Shown: positions 29,380 to 38,104, counted from the stretch's first letter. The stretch: DNA of 64,000 bases from Streptomyces glaucescens (GCF_000761215.1 NZ_CP009438.1:2003501-2067500); one strand, 5' to 3'. Numbers and translations: made by a program. The notes: generated from the letters alone by a model not told the origin.

Positions 29380-29614
29380 CCCGGGGACCGGACGCCCGTG
29401 GGCTCCCGGAGGGGCCCGAGGCCGAGGAGGACGTTCGACGCCCCTGAGGCGCGGCTTCGGGCACACGGGCCCGGAGTGCCCGCAGGAACCGCTCTCCGCC
29501 CCTCTGCGCACACCGCGACCGGGACGTATCGTGTCCGCAGGAGTGCCGCCGATGCCGTACGGCCGCCGCACGCGTGCGCGAGAAACGTACGCCAGGAAGC
29601 GTAGGGAGCCGGCC

Positions 29615-31102
29615 ATGGCCGATCCCAAGGGATTCATGACCACGCCCCGCCGGGACTGGCCCCGCCGCCCCGTCACGGAACGGGTGCGGGACTGGAACGA
29701 GGTGTACGTCCCGGGCGCGCTGCTGCCGATCATCGGTGGGCAGGCCGGTCGCTGCATGGACTGCGGAGTCCCGTTCTGCCACCACGCCTGTCCGCTGGGC
29801 AATCTGATCCCCGAGTGGAACGACCTGGTCGCCCGCGCGGACTGGCGGGACGCGGCGGACCGGCTGCACGCCACCAACAACTTCCCCGAGTTCACCGGCC
29901 GGTTGTGCCCGGCGCCGTGCGAAGCGGGATGTGTGCTCGCCATCAACCAGCCGGCCGTGACCATCAAGAACGTGGAGTGCGCGATCGCCGACCGCGCCTG
30001 GGAGGAGGGGTTCGCGCCGCCGCGCCCGCCGGACCGGCTGTCCGGGCGGACGGTCGCGGTGGTCGGCTCCGGCCCCACCGGGCTGGCCGCCGCCCAGCAG
30101 CTCACCCGGGCGGGGCACACGGTCGTCGTGTACGAGAAGGCCGACCGGCCCGGCGGCCTGATGCGCTACGGCATCCCCGCGTTCAAGATGGAGAAGCACC
30201 ACCTGGAGCGGCGGCTGGAGCAGATGCGGGCCGAGGGCACGAGGTTCCGCACCTCCACGGCGGTCGGGCGGGACGTCGACGCGGCGGAGCTGCGGGCCCG
30301 CCACGACGCCGTGGTGATCGCCACGGGGGCCACGGCCTGGCGGGAACTGCCGGTGCCGGGACGCGGGTTGGCGGGGGTGCACCAGGCGATGGAGTACCTG
30401 CCGCTGGCCAACCGGGTGCGCGAGGGCGATCTGGAGACCTCGCCGCTGTCCGCCGCCGGGAAGCACGTGGTCATCGTCGGCGGCGGCGACACGGGAGCCG
30501 ACTGTCTGGGTACGGCGGTGCGGGAGGGTGCCGCGTCCGTGACCCAGCTCGACATCTACGCCCGGCCCGGCACCGAGCGCGACGAGGACACCGAGCCGTG
30601 GCCGACGTACCCGCGGGTCTACCGGCTGTCCGCCGCCCACGAGGAGGCCGGGGCACTGCGGACGGCACCGGCGGCGGACGCGGACGCCCGGCTGTTCGCG
30701 GCGTCGACGCTGCGGCTCACGGGCGACGCGGCCGGACATGTGCGCGCGCTCCATCTCGTCGAGGTGGACGCGCGGCGCAGCCCGCGTCCGGGGACGGACC
30801 GGACGCTCCCCGCCGACCTGGTGCTGCTCGCCCTCGGCTTCCTGGGACCGGACCGGGAGGACGGCGTCGTCGATCAGCTCGGACTGGCCGTGGACCCGCG
30901 GGGCACCCTCGCCCGGGACGGCGGCTTCGCGACCGGGGTGCCCGGGGTGTTCGCGGCCGGGGACGCGGCCCGGGGGCAGTCGCTGATCGTGTGGGCGATC
31001 GCGGAGGGGCGGGCGGTGGCCGCCGCCGTCGACCGCCACCTGACGGGCAGCACCCGCCTCCCCGCACCGATCGGGCCGTACGACCGGCCGATGGGTGTGT
31101 GA
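29615..31102 (+). CDS. gltD: Glutamate synthase small subunit (GltD-like), no adjacent gltB
   Basis: A 495-residue flavoprotein that passes electrons from NADPH through FAD and 4Fe-4S clusters. The N-terminal cluster motifs are GRCMDCGVPFCHHACPLGN (about residue 47) and GRLCPAPCEAGCVLAI (about 95). Two dinucleotide folds follow: VAVVGSGPTGLAAAQQL for FAD and HVVIVGGGDTGADCLGTA for NADPH. The end, GVPGVFAAGDAARGQSLIVWAIAEGR, is the standard FAD signature. In glutamate synthase this subunit needs GltB, which is absent here, so it may serve a GltB elsewhere or another acceptor. AGGGAG precedes the ATG; a longer start at 29531 was rejected. Confidence 0.92.
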   Translation: MADPKGFMTTPRRDWPRRPVTERVRDWNEVYVPGALLPIIGGQAGRCMDCGVPFCHHACPLGNLIPEWNDLVARADWRDAADRLHATNNFPEFTGRLCPAPCEAGCVLAINQPAVTIKNVECAIADRAWEEGFAPPRPPDRLSGRTVAVVGSGPTGLAAAQQLTRAGHTVVVYEKADRPGGLMRYGIPAFKMEKHHLERRLEQMRAEGTRFRTSTAVGRDVDAAELRARHDAVVIATGATAWRELPVPGRGLAGVHQAMEYLPLANRVREGDLETSPLSAAGKHVVIVGGGDTGADCLGTAVREGAASVTQLDIYARPGTERDEDTEPWPTYPRVYRLSAAHEEAGALRTAPAADADARLFAASTLRLTGDAAGHVRALHLVEVDARRSPRPGTDRTLPADLVLLALGFLGPDREDGVVDQLGLAVDPRGTLARDGGFATGVPGVFAAGDAARGQSLIVWAIAEGRAVAAAVDRHLTGSTRLPAPIGPYDRPMGV

Positions 31103-31155
31103 CCGGGGCGGGAGCCCGTCGACCAGGGCGGGACCCCGTCGACCAGGGCGAGCCG

Positions 31156-31782
31156 TCAGCGGCGGCGTTCGTCCGTGCCGGCGCGCTTCGCCGTGGCCAG
31201 GGCGACCCGGTTCCAGGTGTTGATCGCGGAGATCAGCGCCAGCACCTGGCCCAGTTCCTCGTCGTCGAACCGGGCCGCGGCCTCGGCGTAGACCTCGTCC
31301 GGGACCCCGCGGTCGGCCACCAGCGTCACGGCTTCCGTGAGGGCGAGGGCGGCCTGTTCGCGCGGGGTGAAGAAGTGCCGGGCCTCGCGCCACACGGCGA
31401 CCATGTGCAGCCGTTCCTCGCTCTCACCGGCCCGGCGCGCGTCGCTCGTGTGCATGTGGAGGCAGTACGCGCAGTGGTTGAGGTGCGAGGCGCGGATCTG
31501 GATCAGTTCGACCAGTGCCGGGTCGAGGCCCGCGCGGGCGGCGGCGTCGAAGCCGACCAGGGCGCGGAACGCCTTGGGAGCGGAGCGGGCGAAGTCCAGG
31601 CGGGGCCGCCCCCCGGCCGAGGGGTCCGCGGCCGGGGCCGCCGCCGCGCCGGCGGGGCCGACCCGGGTCTCGTGCGCCGCCCGGATCGTCCGCGCGGTCC
31701 GCGCGGCCCCCGTCGTCTCCCCGTCCTGCCCGTCGTGCGCGGTCCGCGTCGCCTGTGTCGCCTGTGTCGTCTGCGTCGTCAT
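31156..31782 (-). CDS. Carboxymuconolactone decarboxylase/AhpD-like protein
   Basis: A 208-residue protein. The C-terminal 145 residues form an AhpD-like all-alpha domain with the redox motif NHCAYCLHMHTSDARRAG (CxxC plus His, about residue 102-118), typical of alkylhydroperoxidase-type peroxidatic proteins. The N-terminal 60 residues are Thr/Ala-rich low complexity (TTQTTQATQATRTA) and probably disordered. A -10 (TAGGTT) 6 nt upstream supports this ATG as a leaderless start and hence the long N-terminus. It is divergent from a MocR-type regulator, its likely controller. Confidence 0.87.
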   Translation of the reverse strand: MTTQTTQATQATRTAHDGQDGETTGAARTARTIRAAHETRVGPAGAAAAPAADPSAGGRPRLDFARSAPKAFRALVGFDAAARAGLDPALVELIQIRASHLNHCAYCLHMHTSDARRAGESEERLHMVAVWREARHFFTPREQAALALTEAVTLVADRGVPDEVYAEAAARFDDEELGQVLALISAINTWNRVALATAKRAGTDERRR

Positions 31783-31788
31783 GGCGTC

Positions 31789-31820
31789 AACCTACGGCTC
31801 GCAAAGACCGGCGGTAGGGT
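31789..31820. promoter_or_regulatory. Back-to-back -10 elements of the AhpD-like and MocR genes
   Basis: Minus strand TAGGTT (31794-31789) lies 6 nt before the ATG at 31782. Plus strand TAGGGT (31815-31820) lies 8 nt before the GTG at 31829. The 46-bp gap therefore carries two probably leaderless, divergent promoters whose polymerase sites overlap. Confidence 0.55.
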
Positions 31821-31828
31821 GCACTTCC

Positions 31829-33292
31829 GTGGCTGATTCGTGGGTCAATGAGGCGGAACGCATCGGTGCCGATCTGCACCTGGAGCTGTCGGGTCCGGGC
31901 GGCCGGCGGGCCGCGCTCATCCGGGCGCTGCGCGAGGCCGTACGCAGCGGACGATTGGCGCCCGGCACCCGGCTGCCGCCCTACCGTTCGCTCGCCGCCG
32001 ATCTCGGTGTCGCCCGCAACACGGTGGCCGACGCCTACGCCGAACTGGTGGCGGAGGGCTGGCTGACCGCCCGTCAGGGATCCGGCACCCGGGTCGCCGA
32101 CCGCGCCGAGCCCCTCAAGGCCGCCGGGCGGGTGCCCAAGAAGTCACCGCCACGCGCGCGTGGTCCCCGGTACGACCTGCGTCAGGGCACCCCGGACGCG
32201 TCGGCGTTCCCCCGCGCGGAATGGCTGGCCTCCTACCGCCGCGCCCTCCAGCAGGCTCCCAACGAGGTGTTCGGACCCGGTGATCCTGCGGGTCGCCGGG
32301 AGCTGCGCGAGGCGCTGACCGAGTACCTGGCACGCGCGCGCGGGGTACGCACCGCGCCGGAGCGCATCGTCATCTGCTCCGGTTTCGCGCACGCCCTGCG
32401 GCTGCTGTTCCACCCCGGCGGCCCCGGCGGCGGCGCGGCCGTGCTGCGCGGTCCGCTGGCCGTCGAGTCCTACGGGCTCTCGTTCCACCGCGGCCTGCTG
32501 GCCGCGGCGGGCGTCCGCACCGTCCCGCTGCCCCTGGACGGGGACGGCGCGCGGGTGGACCTGCTGGCCCGGGAGCGGGCCGTACTGCTCACGCCCGCCC
32601 ACCAGTTCCCCACCGGCGGGCCGCTGCACCCCGCGCGCCGGGCGGCCGTGGTCGACTGGGCCCGCGCGCGTGGCGGGCTGGTCCTGGAGGACGACTACGA
32701 CGGGGAGTTCCGCTACGACCGCAAGCCCGTCGGCGCGGTCCAGGGCCTCGACCCGGAGCGGGTCGTCTACCTCGGCTCGGTCAGCAAGAGCCTGTCGCCG
32801 GCGCTGCGGCTGGGCTGGATGGTGCTGCCGGAGCGGTACGTGGACGCCGTGCTCGCGGCCAAGGGCGAGCGGGAGGCGTGGGCGAGCGTGCTGGACCAGC
32901 TGAGCCTCGCCGACTTCCTCGCCCGCGGGGCGTACGACCGTCATGTGCGCCGCATGCGGCAGCGGTACCGCAGTCGCCGGGACCGGCTCGTGGCCGCGCT
33001 CGCGGAGCGGGCGCCGCACATCGGGGTCACCGGAGTGGCGGCGGGTCTGCACGCCGTGCTGCGGCTGCCGCCGGGCACCGAGCGGTCCGCCGTCAAGGCG
33101 GCCACATGGCAGGGGATCGCCCTCGACGGCCTGGGCGAGTTCCGCCACCCGCAGGCCCCCGTGACGGCGCCGGACCCGCTCGCCACGGACGGGCCGGTCA
33201 CGGACGGGCTGGTCGTGGGCTATGCGACGCCCTCCGAGCACGCGTACGCGGCGGCGCTGGAGGCACTGTGCGGGGTGCTGCCGCCGGCCTGA
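31829..33292 (+). CDS. MocR/PdxR family transcriptional regulator (GntR-HTH + aminotransferase)
   Basis: A 487-residue chimera. Residues about 10-80 form a GntR winged helix (SGRLAPGTRLPPYRSLAADL, then VARNTVADAYAELVAEGWL). After a linker comes a fold-type I aminotransferase domain with LEDDYDGEFRYDRKP and the PLP-lysine site YLGSVSKSLSPALRLGW near residue 315. MocR proteins use PLP or an aldimine as signal; PdxR members control PLP synthesis. No pdx gene is adjacent; the divergent AhpD-like gene 46 bp away is the likeliest target. Confidence 0.9.
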   Translation: MADSWVNEAERIGADLHLELSGPGGRRAALIRALREAVRSGRLAPGTRLPPYRSLAADLGVARNTVADAYAELVAEGWLTARQGSGTRVADRAEPLKAAGRVPKKSPPRARGPRYDLRQGTPDASAFPRAEWLASYRRALQQAPNEVFGPGDPAGRRELREALTEYLARARGVRTAPERIVICSGFAHALRLLFHPGGPGGGAAVLRGPLAVESYGLSFHRGLLAAAGVRTVPLPLDGDGARVDLLARERAVLLTPAHQFPTGGPLHPARRAAVVDWARARGGLVLEDDYDGEFRYDRKPVGAVQGLDPERVVYLGSVSKSLSPALRLGWMVLPERYVDAVLAAKGEREAWASVLDQLSLADFLARGAYDRHVRRMRQRYRSRRDRLVAALAERAPHIGVTGVAAGLHAVLRLPPGTERSAVKAATWQGIALDGLGEFRHPQAPVTAPDPLATDGPVTDGLVVGYATPSEHAYAAALEALCGVLPPA

Positions 33293-33410
33293 GGCAGGGG
33301 GCGCACGGCGTCATCGGTCCGGTGCCGGGAGCAGGGAGACGAGCAGACCGGTCAGGCGGTGCGGAAGCGGGGACGGGAGTGCGGAGAGGACGAGGAACGA
33401 AAGGACCCGT

Positions 33411-33686
33411 TCACGACAGGAGGAAGTCCGCCACCCCCGCCTTGGCGCCCTCGATGAACGCCGTCATCTCGTCGGTGGTGTAGATCAGCGCCGGCCCGTC
33501 CGGATCGGTGGACTGCCGGACGGCTATGCGGCCGTCGGCAAGTTTCATCGCCTCCAGGCAGTTGCCCCCGTTGCCGCCGCTCCACGGCTTGTGCCAGCCC
33601 TCGCTGCCCAGCTCCCGCGCGGGCATGCCGTTGTAGATCCGCTCCGCGCGGACCCTCGGCTGGGGCTGGGACGTGATGCGATCCAT
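33411..33686 (-). CDS. DUF397 domain-containing protein
   Basis: A 91-residue protein with the DUF397 pattern: WHKPWSGGNGGNCLEAMKLADGRIAVRQSTDPDGPALIYTTDE (described here by its W-S-GGN-CLE and R-S-DPDGP blocks) and the final MTAFIEGAKAGVADF helix. DUF397 proteins accompany XRE regulators in developmental loci of Streptomyces and in Scr1-type toxin-antitoxin pairs, where the small protein is the partner. The ATG abuts the stop of the upstream XRE gene, so the two are co-translated. Confidence 0.9.
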   Translation of the reverse strand: MDRITSQPQPRVRAERIYNGMPARELGSEGWHKPWSGGNGGNCLEAMKLADGRIAVRQSTDPDGPALIYTTDEMTAFIEGAKAGVADFLLS

Positions 33687-34547
33687 TCACAGCTCCTTGC
33701 GGAGATCCCGCAGGATCTCCTTCGTGCGTTGTGCCGTGGCGGCCTGCGCCGCCATGCGGTCCATGACCTCCAGGTGGGTCGCCACCTCGGCGCGCGCGTC
33801 CAGGTAGACGGCGCCGGTCAGGTACTCGCTGTAGACCATGTCCGGCAGTTCGGGCATGGCGAATCGGAACAGCACGAAGGGCCCGTAGGTGCCGGGATGC
33901 GGCCCGGTGGAGAACGGGACGACCTGCAGCGTCACGTGGGGCAGCTTCGTGGCGTCGAGCAGCCTGTCGATCTGCGCGCGCATCACCTCCGGGCCGCCGA
34001 CCGGGCGGCGCAGCGCCGTCTCGTCCATCACCATCCAGAGCCGCGGGGCGTCCGGACGGGTGAGCAGTTCCTGGCGTTGCATGCGCAGGGCGACGTGCCG
34101 CTCGATGTCCTCGGGGCGGGTCTGGCCGACGGCTCCCGAGGTGAGGACCCCGCGCGCGTAGTCCTCGGTCTGGAGCAGGCCGGGGACGAAGTGCGGTTCG
34201 TAGCTGCGGATGAGGGCGGCCGCGCCCTCCAGGCTGACGTACATGGAGAACCAGCCGGGCAGGATGTCGTGGAAGCGCTGCCACCAGCCGGGCCGGTTGG
34301 CGTCCTCGGCCAGCCGGACGAACGCCTCGGCCTCGTCGTCGGGGACGCCGTAGGCCTTCAGGAGGAGCTGGACGTACGGGATCTTGAGCGCGACCTCGGC
34401 GGTCTCCATGCGCCGGACCGTGGCGGGGGCGACGTGGAGGACGCGGGCGGCCTCCTCGCGCTTGAGGCCCGCGCGTTCCCGCAGGTCCTGCAGGCGCCGG
34501 CCGAGGACGACCTGGCCGACCGTCGGCGCGGACCGCGGTTCGCTCAC
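33687..34547 (-). CDS. XRE-family regulator with DUF5753 (Scr1/WhiJ-like) domain
   Basis: A 286-residue protein. Residues about 8-62 are a helix-turn-helix (VVLGRRLQDLRERAGLKREEAARVLHVAP, then TVRRMETAEVALKIPYVQ). The rest is a DUF5753 sensor domain with YVSLEGAAALIRSYEPHFVPGLLQTEDYAR and the mid-domain LRMQRQELL. This pairing with DUF397 matches WhiJ-like developmental regulators and Scr1-type systems. The GTG at 34547 sits after GGAGG/GTGGAG and at the expected N-terminus; a longer frame to 34769 crosses the operator region. Confidence 0.9.
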   Translation of the reverse strand: MSEPRSAPTVGQVVLGRRLQDLRERAGLKREEAARVLHVAPATVRRMETAEVALKIPYVQLLLKAYGVPDDEAEAFVRLAEDANRPGWWQRFHDILPGWFSMYVSLEGAAALIRSYEPHFVPGLLQTEDYARGVLTSGAVGQTRPEDIERHVALRMQRQELLTRPDAPRLWMVMDETALRRPVGGPEVMRAQIDRLLDATKLPHVTLQVVPFSTGPHPGTYGPFVLFRFAMPELPDMVYSEYLTGAVYLDARAEVATHLEVMDRMAAQAATAQRTKEILRDLRKEL

Positions 34548-34619
34548 GCTCCACCCACCTCCAGTAAGGAATTCCGGACAGCCCGGCGGCGCCAACCGAA
34601 GACCTGTTCGAAGGTTCGA

Positions 34620-34639
34620 ACCGGCCAGATCTGGCCGGT
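34620..34639. promoter_or_regulatory. Perfect 20-bp palindrome, candidate operator
   Basis: ACCGGCCAGATCTGGCCGGT is a perfect palindrome, preceded by two direct TTCGAA hexamers (34607-34620). It lies 73 bp upstream of the XRE gene start in the divergent control region. It may be the autoregulatory site of that protein (inference). Confidence 0.6.
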
Positions 34640-34766
34640 CGACACCGGTCGAAAACCGGGCGGTACCGGCCGGAAGCGGTCGGTACTGACCTTCGGCGAT
34701 CCCAAGTGGCGCCGCTCGACGTGCTGTTGCGAGCAGTGTGCCATGGCCGTTCAAAGAGTCACACCG

Positions 34767-34802
34767 CACTCTGCAATTTTCAGAGTGACACTTGCCAAGT
34801 GT
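34767..34802. promoter_or_regulatory. Nested inverted repeats upstream of the ATP-binding gene
   Basis: CACTCTG-N7-CAGAGTG (34767-34787) is followed at once by ACACTTG-C-CAAGTGT (34788-34802). The sequence is unusually A/T-rich for this genome and ends 16 bp before the GTG at 34819. It is a candidate promoter/operator. Confidence 0.6.
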
Positions 34803-34818
34803 TCAGGCCGGGGAGATA

Positions 34819-35685
34819 GTGGCAAGCGTGATTCCGTCCGCGCCCTTAGGAACAGACGCCACCGCAGACCGCCCCCTCGGTCTCGGTGCCGATGGGGGTT
34901 CCCCCGCTCGGCCCTGGTCGAGCGCGGGGGAGGCAGCCGTCCCCTCCGGGGGCGCCGCCGAGCGCCGGTTCCGTTTCGAGCTGGCCGCGCACCCGGGCTC
35001 GCCCGCGCAGGCCAGACGCCTGACCCGGGCGCGTCTGACCGGCTGGTCGGTCTGCGAGGACACCTGTGACTCGGCCGCCCTGGTGGTGTCCGAGCTGGTC
35101 ACCAACGCCATCGTGCACACCGCGAGCGACGTCGTCGTCTGCGAGCTGCACGACGGCGGCGACCTGGTGCGCATAGCCGTGCGCGACCAGGGATGCGCGC
35201 CGGGCGAGCCCTGTCCGTCCCCGCAACGGCCCGACGAGGAGCACGGGAGGGGATTGCTTCTCGTCGACGCCCTGAGCCACGCCTGGGGCGCCCAGGAGCA
35301 GGGACCCGGCGGCCTGCTGGTCTGGGCCGAGCTGCCCCGCCAGGCGGAGGCACCCGGCCGGGACCGCGCGCCGCACGCCGACCTGGGCTGGGGCGCCCGC
35401 CCCAAGCCGACCCGCTCGGACGGCGGCACGGGTGAGGAGGACGAGGCGGAGGCCCAGGACCTGCTGGCGGACGACGAGCGCGGCCGCCGCATCCCGGCGC
35501 CACCGCAGGGCCGTACGCCCGCACCGCACGGCCACACCCCGGGCCCCGCGCACGTCCGCACCCATGCCGCGCCGCACGGCCGCGGCACGCCGGAGCACTC
35601 CACCGCCCGGCCCGACCCGCACCACCGGACGGGGGCCCCGGGAGTCCCCCCGTCCGGGCGGGGCCGCGCCTGGGGAACCGTGTGA
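34819..35685 (+). CDS. ATP-binding (HATPase_c, anti-sigma-like) regulatory protein
   Basis: A protein of about 288 residues. An RsbW/SpoIIAB-like ATPase domain spans about 50-185: N-box DSAALVVSELVTNAIVHTA, G1 block VRDQG and G2 block EEHGRGLLLVDALSHAWG. It probably binds ATP and either phosphorylates or sequesters a partner. The C-terminal 100 residues are Pro/His/Gly-rich and disordered. Divergent XRE-DUF397 genes complete the classic Streptomyces triad (WhiJ-DUF397-AbaA-like ATPase). GTG 34819 and 34828 are both possible starts relative to GGGGAG at 34810. Confidence 0.85.
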   Translation: MASVIPSAPLGTDATADRPLGLGADGGSPARPWSSAGEAAVPSGGAAERRFRFELAAHPGSPAQARRLTRARLTGWSVCEDTCDSAALVVSELVTNAIVHTASDVVVCELHDGGDLVRIAVRDQGCAPGEPCPSPQRPDEEHGRGLLLVDALSHAWGAQEQGPGGLLVWAELPRQAEAPGRDRAPHADLGWGARPKPTRSDGGTGEEDEAEAQDLLADDERGRRIPAPPQGRTPAPHGHTPGPAHVRTHAAPHGRGTPEHSTARPDPHHRTGAPGVPPSGRGRAWGTV

Positions 35686-36119
35686 CGCCCGCGTCCGGCG
35701 GCGCCCAGGTGCGCACTCTGGAGACACTGCTCCGCCTGCGGCACGGACTGCACACGCCCGGCACGCCGGCCACGCCCGGCCGGCTGAGCGTCCCCGAGGG
35801 GATGAGCGCCCCGCTGGGCTGTGACGCGGTGGCGATGCCCGCCCGGTTCGGCCCGGAGGTGCTGCCCCGGCTGCCCCGCGTGGGATGCGTGTACGCCGAC
35901 GACACGCACTGGTGGTGGCTCGTCCCGTCCGAGTCCGACTACGCCCTGGAGTGGCCCGCCCCCGCGCGGTACGCGATCGGCGCGGTCGTTCCCGACGCGC
36001 CGCGCCTCATCCACCGGCCGGACGGCGAGCTTCCGTACACCCCGCCGATACCGCTGTACCTGACCCTGTGCCGGCTCACCGGGACGGCACCGAGCTGGTC
36101 TCAGGTGGTCGGCGCGTAG
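35682..36119 (+). CDS. Hypothetical protein coupled to the ATP-binding regulator
   Basis: A 145-residue protein of unknown function. It starts in the stop codon of the ATP-binding gene (GTGA) and so is translationally coupled to it. The sequence has no signal peptide; the recognisable block is VYADDTHWWWLVPSESDYALEWPAPARY followed by the PYTPPIPLYLTLCRL segment, a globular pattern with many aromatic residues. I recall similar small proteins next to such ATPases in other streptomycetes, which suggests a partner role (inference). Confidence 0.75.
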   Translation: MTPASGGAQVRTLETLLRLRHGLHTPGTPATPGRLSVPEGMSAPLGCDAVAMPARFGPEVLPRLPRVGCVYADDTHWWWLVPSESDYALEWPAPARYAIGAVVPDAPRLIHRPDGELPYTPPIPLYLTLCRLTGTAPSWSQVVGA

Positions 36120-36157
36120 CACCGCACCCGCGCGGACGGCGTCCGTCCGCCACGCGG

Positions 36158-36340
36158 TCAGGCGGCGGCGTCCGCGGTGGCCTTCTCACGGACGATCACC
36201 AGGAACGTGTCCGTGGCCAGGTCCATGACGACCTCGGCCGGCAGACCCTCCGCCCGCCGCGCGTGCGCGAATTCCTCGGCCGGCCACGAACCGCGCGGAC
36301 CGCCGGCGGGAAAGCGCTCGATCACCGTTCGCCCGTTCAC
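36158..36340 (-). CDS. Small conserved-type hypothetical protein
   Basis: A 60-residue protein with no known domain. It is supported by a strong GGAGG 6 nt before the GTG, by G/C at third positions and by an amphipathic C-terminal half (AEVVMDLATDTFLVIVREKA). It stands alone and converges with the preceding operon, 38 bp between stops. Function unknown. Confidence 0.6.
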   Translation of the reverse strand: MNGRTVIERFPAGGPRGSWPAEEFAHARRAEGLPAEVVMDLATDTFLVIVREKATADAAA

Positions 36341-36733
36341 CGTGCACCTCCAGTAAGCCTCGTGCGTGTACGAGTTAACGCCTGTCGAAGGTCAAACGCC
36401 TCTGCGGTGACATGACCGAGACGTAGTTGACACCCATTCACCACTGATGGCACGCCGTCTCCCGGGGAACGCGGGCCACGGCTCCCCCTGAGGTCACTCT
36501 GCGCACTCGCCGCTGGGAACTAATGTGCGCACTTCGCGCGGGTGTTCCGAGGGGGTGGCCGGCGCCCGGGGCGCCGCTCACCGCACGGGGAGGGTCGGTT
36601 TTCGGCCAGGTTCCGGACCGCCGTTCCGGCCAGGTGCCGTGCCGTCCCGCCGGCCGCCGGGATCCGGGACCCTCCCGCCGCCCGGATCAGGCGCGCTGTC
36701 ACCGTCCGGGTCAGGTCCCCGTCGCCGTCCGGG
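36341..36733. other. Intergenic region, no gene seen
   Basis: 393 bp. The part nearest the small gene (36350-36540) is relatively A/T-rich and should hold its promoter. The rest is GC-rich with short repeats such as CCGTCCGGGTCA twice near 36700. A 60-codon minus-strand frame (36520-36702) is Arg/Gly-rich and was not accepted. Confidence 0.5.
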
Positions 36734-38098
36734 TCACGTGGCGTACCGCTGCACGCGCCGCCCGTGGCCCCGGTCCAGGAGGGCGGGCAGCCGCTCCCCC
36801 AGCTCGCGGACGACCGACGGCACGTCCAGCGTCAGCAGCTCGCGGTCGCGCATCAGGACGCGGCCGTCGACGATCGTGGTGCGGACGTCGGAGGAGCGGG
36901 CGCTGTGCACCAGGGTCGCGGGGAGGTCGTGCACGGGCTGGGTGTGCGGTCCGGTGAGGTCGACCAGGACGATGTCCGCGCGGTGCCCCGGCTCGAGGGA
37001 GCCGACGACGCCGTCGAGGCCGACCGCGCGGGCGCTCTGCAGGGTGGCGTGGTGGAGGGCCTGACGCGCGGTCAGCCAGCGCGGGTCGCCCTCGGCCGCC
37101 TTCTGGACGAGGGCGGTGAGCGCCATCGACTCCCAGACGTCGAGGGAGTTGTTTGAGGCGGCGCCGTCCGTGGCGAAGCCCACCGGCACGCCGATCGTGC
37201 GCAGGGCGCGCACCGGTGTGGTGGTGGGCCAGGCGAACTTCAGGTACCCGCGCGGTGCGCTGGCGACGGCGACCCGCCCGCCGGCCCGCTCCAGGACGGG
37301 CAGGTCGCGCTCGGTGATGCCGGTGCCGTGCGCGATCAGCACGTCGGTGTCGAGCAGACCGGTGCGCTCCAGGACCTCGATCGGGGTGGCGCCCCACCGG
37401 GCGAGGCTGGCCTCGGTCTGGTCGCGGTTCTCGGCGGCGTGCAGGTGCACCGGCAGGCCGTGCTCGCGGGCCAGGACCGCGGTCGCCGCGAGGTCGGCGT
37501 CATCGACCGTGTAGGGGGCGTGCGGGGCGAGGGCGGTGGTGATCCGGCCGCCGGCGCCGCCCCGGTGCCGTAGCGCGAACTCCAGGGAACGCTCCCGCCC
37601 CCCGGGGCCCTGCGACGAGAAGAATGCCTCGCCCAGGTGGGCGCGGATACCGCACTCCTCGACGACGGCCGCCACCGCGTCCATGGCGAAGTAGTGGTCC
37701 GCGAAGCAGGTGACACCGCCCCGGATCATCTCCGCGCACGCCAGCCGCGCGCCCAGTTCGACGTCCCGCGCGGTGAGGTTCGACTCGACGGGCCACACCA
37801 CGTCGTCGAACCACTCCTCGGTGGGCAGGTCCTCGGCGACCCCGCGCAGCGCGACCATCGGGGCGTGCGTGTGGCAGTTGACCAGGCCGGGCAGCGCGAC
37901 CTGACCGCGCGCGTCGATGCGCTCGGCGGCGGTCAGCCCGGCGGCGTCCGCGGCCGTGGTGACGTCGGCGACGACCCCGTCGCGCACGACGATCGCGGCG
38001 TCGTCCCGGAAGGCGATCCGCTCGTGGTCGGCCTGCCCTTCGACGTGCACGAGGGCGGTGCATCCCGTGATGATGAGGTCGGCGGGAGAAGTCGTCAT
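36734..38098 (-). CDS. Amidohydrolase family protein (SAH/MTA-deaminase-like)
   Basis: A 454-residue metal-dependent hydrolase of the TRZ/ATZ deaminase group. Metal and substrate residues are visible: PGLVNCHTHAPMVALRG (HxH) near residue 70, TCFADHYFAMDA, the LHAAENRDQTE histidine, LIAHGTGITERD and the catalytic GFATDGAASNNSLDVWE aspartate. The motifs match enzymes that deaminate S-adenosylhomocysteine, methylthioadenosine or 8-oxoguanine; the exact substrate is unknown. The ATG at 38098 lies 6 nt after a -10 (TACGTT). It is divergent from the EEP gene. Confidence 0.88.
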   Translation of the reverse strand: MTTSPADLIITGCTALVHVEGQADHERIAFRDDAAIVVRDGVVADVTTAADAAGLTAAERIDARGQVALPGLVNCHTHAPMVALRGVAEDLPTEEWFDDVVWPVESNLTARDVELGARLACAEMIRGGVTCFADHYFAMDAVAAVVEECGIRAHLGEAFFSSQGPGGRERSLEFALRHRGGAGGRITTALAPHAPYTVDDADLAATAVLAREHGLPVHLHAAENRDQTEASLARWGATPIEVLERTGLLDTDVLIAHGTGITERDLPVLERAGGRVAVASAPRGYLKFAWPTTTPVRALRTIGVPVGFATDGAASNNSLDVWESMALTALVQKAAEGDPRWLTARQALHHATLQSARAVGLDGVVGSLEPGHRADIVLVDLTGPHTQPVHDLPATLVHSARSSDVRTTIVDGRVLMRDRELLTLDVPSVVRELGERLPALLDRGHGRRVQRYAT

Positions 38099-38104
38099 CA
38101 CGCC

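Noticed and set aside
36520..36702. 60-codon minus-strand frame upstream of the amidohydrolase stop
   Set aside because: Arg/Gly/Ala-rich, no ribosome site, no coding-like composition.
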